DNA of 64,000 bases, from assembly GCF_002025205.1 (NCBI RefSeq), contig NZ_CP019947.1:3510001-3574000 (forward strand), given 5' to 3'. Below the pieces are notes generated by a model. The model was not told where the DNA came from. It ran no database searches and saw nothing but the letters and a program-made list of their open reading frames with translations. This document shows positions 62,139-64,000 of the stretch, one piece after another (the stretch's first letter is position 1; each line of letters starts with the position of its first letter). The translations under genes were made by a program, and so were the position numbers. Source of the DNA: Pseudomonas sp. CC6-YY-74 (GTDB taxonomy: Bacteria > Pseudomonadota > Gammaproteobacteria > Pseudomonadales > Pseudomonadaceae).

Positions 62139-63452
62139 TTAAACCGCGTCGCGCGGCAGCAACAGCCCCAGCGGCAGGCAGACTCGCGCCTCCAGGCCGC
62201 CGCCGCAACGGTTGCGCAACTCGACGCTGCCGCCGTGCAGGGCAGCGATGCGCTTGACGATGGCCAGGCCGAGCCCGGCACCCTGGCCACCGCGGGCGCG
62301 GTCGCCGCGAATGAAGGGATTAATGATGCTGCCCAGCTCGCTCGGATCGATACCGCAGCCACGGTCGAGCACGCTGAGCACGATGTAAGGCGCGCTGCAG
62401 TCTCCGGCCACCGACACGGCGACTTCGACCGCATTGCCACCATAGCGCAGGGCATTCTCGATCAAATTGACCAGCAGCCGCTTGATCGATACCCGCCGCA
62501 GCGGGAAGACCGGCACCGGCTCCAGACACAGGCGCACCCTCTTCTGCTGCTGATTATAGGGCGCCACCACTTCGCCGATCAGCTCGCCGAGATCGATAGG
62601 TTCCAACGGCTCGTCGCGGCCGTCGCGGATAAAGGCGAGGAACTGGTCGAGAATCGCGTCCATGTCCTCGATATCGCGGACCATGTCCTCGGTCAGATCG
62701 GAGTCGTGGTTTAACAGCTCCAGGGATAAGCGCAAACGGGTCAGTGGCGTACGCAAGTCGTGGGACACCCCGGCCAGCATCAGCTCGCGCTCGCGGCCGC
62801 CCTGCTCGACGTCTTCGGCCATCTGGTTGAAGGCGCGATAGACCTCGGCCATCTCACTGGGCGTATCGCTCTCCGGCAAACGCACGCTACGGCCCTTGCC
62901 GAGTTGGCGGGCGGCGAACACCAGGCGCTTCAAGGGCGCACTGAGCTGGCGCACGAAAATCCAGGCGGCGGCGGTGGAGAGCAAACCAATGCCCAGGAAC
63001 CAGCCGAGTACACTCCAGATCCGCTGGCCGCGCAGCGGGTGCGGATACAGCGGTACCCGCAGCCAGTCAGCGCCCAACGCCGGGGCATGCACCCACAACG
63101 CTGGCGGACTTTGCGCACTCACCCGCACTTCGGTCTCAGGGCCGAGTTCGGACTGCATCTGCCGTTGAAAAATCTCGCTGTAGGGCCAGTGCTGCTCGCT
63201 GACCGGCACAGTGTCACGGGGTACCCGCTCGAGACCCGCGGCGGCGGCAATCTTCTCGCGATTCTCCGAGTCGGCGGACCAGTAGGCGCGCAGCGTCAGC
63301 GCCGCGCCATGGCTGTACTGCCGATCGACCAGCACGTCCTCGTTCATCATCAGATAAACCAGGGTCAGTGCCTTGGAGAACAGCACCACGATCAACACCA
63401 GCCAGAGGGTGCGAGCGAAGAAGCTTTGCGGGAACCAGAGAGGGGTTTTCAT
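62139..63452 (-). CDS. envZ: Osmolarity sensor histidine kinase EnvZ
   Basis: 437 residues from ATG at 63452 (MKTPLWFPQSFFARTLWLVL); a GTG two codons earlier is unlikely. Two membrane segments (12-32, about 150-170) border a periplasmic domain, followed by HAMP, H-box GVSHDLRTPLTRLRL with phosphoacceptor His231, N-box LIENALRYGG, and the ATPase G-box GQGAGLGLAIVKR. It signals to OmpR encoded just upstream; a REP-like element separates the genes. Confidence 0.93.
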   Translation of the reverse strand: MKTPLWFPQSFFARTLWLVLIVVLFSKALTLVYLMMNEDVLVDRQYSHGAALTLRAYWSADSENREKIAAAAGLERVPRDTVPVSEQHWPYSEIFQRQMQSELGPETEVRVSAQSPPALWVHAPALGADWLRVPLYPHPLRGQRIWSVLGWFLGIGLLSTAAAWIFVRQLSAPLKRLVFAARQLGKGRSVRLPESDTPSEMAEVYRAFNQMAEDVEQGGRERELMLAGVSHDLRTPLTRLRLSLELLNHDSDLTEDMVRDIEDMDAILDQFLAFIRDGRDEPLEPIDLGELIGEVVAPYNQQQKRVRLCLEPVPVFPLRRVSIKRLLVNLIENALRYGGNAVEVAVSVAGDCSAPYIVLSVLDRGCGIDPSELGSIINPFIRGDRARGGQGAGLGLAIVKRIAALHGGSVELRNRCGGGLEARVCLPLGLLLPRDAV

Positions 63453-63469
63453 AGGCACTTACAGGAATC

Positions 63470-63545
63470 TGTAGGAGCGGTGGGGGACAGCTTGTCCCAT
63501 GCCCGCGATTGGACTGCGGATCGCGGGCATGGCCCGCTCCTACGA
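63470..63545. repeat. REP-like inverted repeat between ompR and envZ
   Basis: TGTAGGAGCGG and CCGCTCCTACGA enclose ATGCCCGCGAT and ATCGCGGGCAT, two nested inverted repeats around GGACTGC. The element lies in the 111-bp spacer of a presumed two-gene transcript and could influence how much envZ is made. Confidence 0.75.
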
Positions 63546-63563
63546 TGGATCATTGCGCCGACG

Positions 63564-64000
63564 TCATTTATTGCCATCCGGCACGAACACGTAACCCACG
63601 CCCCAGACCGTCTGGATATAGCGCGGTTTGGTCGGGTCCGGCTCGATCAGTCGGCGCAGGCGCGAAATCTGTACGTCGATGGAGCGCTCCAGGGCGTCCC
63701 ACTCGCGACCGCGGGCCAGGTTCATCAGTTTGTCGCGGGTCAGCGGTTCGCGAGCGTGCTGAACCAGGGCCTTGAGCACGGCGAACTCGCCGGTGGTGAG
63801 CATATGCACTTCGTCACCCTTCTTCAGCTCGCGGGTGGCCAGGGACAATTCATACTCGCCGAAGCTGACGCTCTCGTCCTCGGCTCCCGGTGCTCCCGGC
63901 ACTACCGGCACCTGGCGACGCAGCACGGCCTTGATCCGCGCCAGCAGTTCGCGCGGGTTGAACGGTTTGGCCAGATAGTCGTCGGCGCCCAGCTCCAGGC
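63564..64000 (-). CDS. ompR: Response regulator OmpR (partial, N-terminus beyond right edge)
   Basis: The C-terminal 145 residues lie in the window. Reading off the edge gives LELGADDYLAKPFNPRELLA, the end of a receiver domain with the conserved Lys-Pro, then a linker and a winged-helix DNA-binding domain (ELKKGDEVHMLTTGEFAVLK, DVQISRLRRLIEPD, YIQTVWGVGYVF). It would control porin genes in response to osmolarity with EnvZ. An internal ATG-like codon at 63926 is not the start. Confidence 0.93.
   Translation of the reverse strand, partial: LELGADDYLAKPFNPRELLARIKAVLRRQVPVVPGAPGAEDESVSFGEYELSLATRELKKGDEVHMLTTGEFAVLKALVQHAREPLTRDKLMNLARGREWDALERSIDVQISRLRRLIEPDPTKPRYIQTVWGVGYVFVPDGNK

Overview
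The window is about 64 kb of GC-rich gammaproteobacterial chromosome, almost certainly from a Pseudomonas. The bioBFHCD run, the three neighbouring acyl-CoA dehydrogenases, comF, srkA, rarD and glcB follow, from memory, the order of P. aeruginosa PAO1 around PA0482-PA0508. fabY is typical of Pseudomonas, and the PsrA-type operator, the paired REP-like elements and the rimB-rimK and ompR-envZ pairs also fit. The species cannot be named from this sequence alone.

Layout. 1-7 kb: truncated acyl-CoA synthetase, fabY, a DUF481 outer-membrane-like protein beside a frameshifted relic of a second copy, an alkyltransferase-like DNA-damage protein, and ampG. 7-13 kb: three paralogous acyl-CoA dehydrogenases on the minus strand, each with its own terminator; the third has a double PsrA-type operator. 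13-19 kb: a SprA-type metalloprotease, a small FlgC-like protein and the biotin genes, where bioF-bioH-bioC overlap or abut bioD. 19-29 kb: comF, srkA, rarD, an ACT-domain regulator, a GNAT, malate synthase G, and a cNMP/CBS/DUF294 protein whose last 70 residues are out of frame, followed by a DnaQ-like exonuclease. 29-36 kb: a Tat-exported multicopper oxidase with a SCO protein, trhP (yegQ), and the acetate symporter pair DUF4212-actP. 36-44 kb: a relic of a Vgb-type lyase, then small metabolic and stress genes, a chemoreceptor, a retropepsin-like protein and an HD-GYP protein. 44-50 kb: an array of about four 126-bp tandem repeats, dbpA, a TldD/PmbA-type pair and a periplasmic binding protein. 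50.4-53.9 kb: an integron cassette array, then a Y1 transposase element. 54-64 kb: macrodomain protein, YhiN-like flavoprotein, PfpI-like protein, an SLC13-type carrier with a lysine/glutamate-rich insert, an intradiol dioxygenase, hslR, rimB-rimK, and envZ-ompR (ompR runs off the right edge).

The most distinctive accessory element is the cassette array at 50438-52937. It has five cassettes, five attC sites and a left boundary site. For all five cassettes the first bases (TTRRRY) are complementary to the R'' box at the far end of the same cassette, which shows directly that each moved as a circle. No integron integrase gene is visible, so within the window this is an orphan array (CALIN). Its genes are AT-rich compared with the chromosome: a DinB-like protein, two small membrane proteins, a lipoprotein and one cassette with no convincing gene.

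Other non-coding structure includes four families of dispersed repeats (a GTGAAAA/TTTTCAC palindromic element whose copies sit on or near gene ends, a 29-bp GGATGG element, REP-like pairs and the 126-bp unit), a cluster of DnaA-box sequences downstream of rarD, and three decayed genes. Most of the rest is ordinary Pseudomonas core genome.
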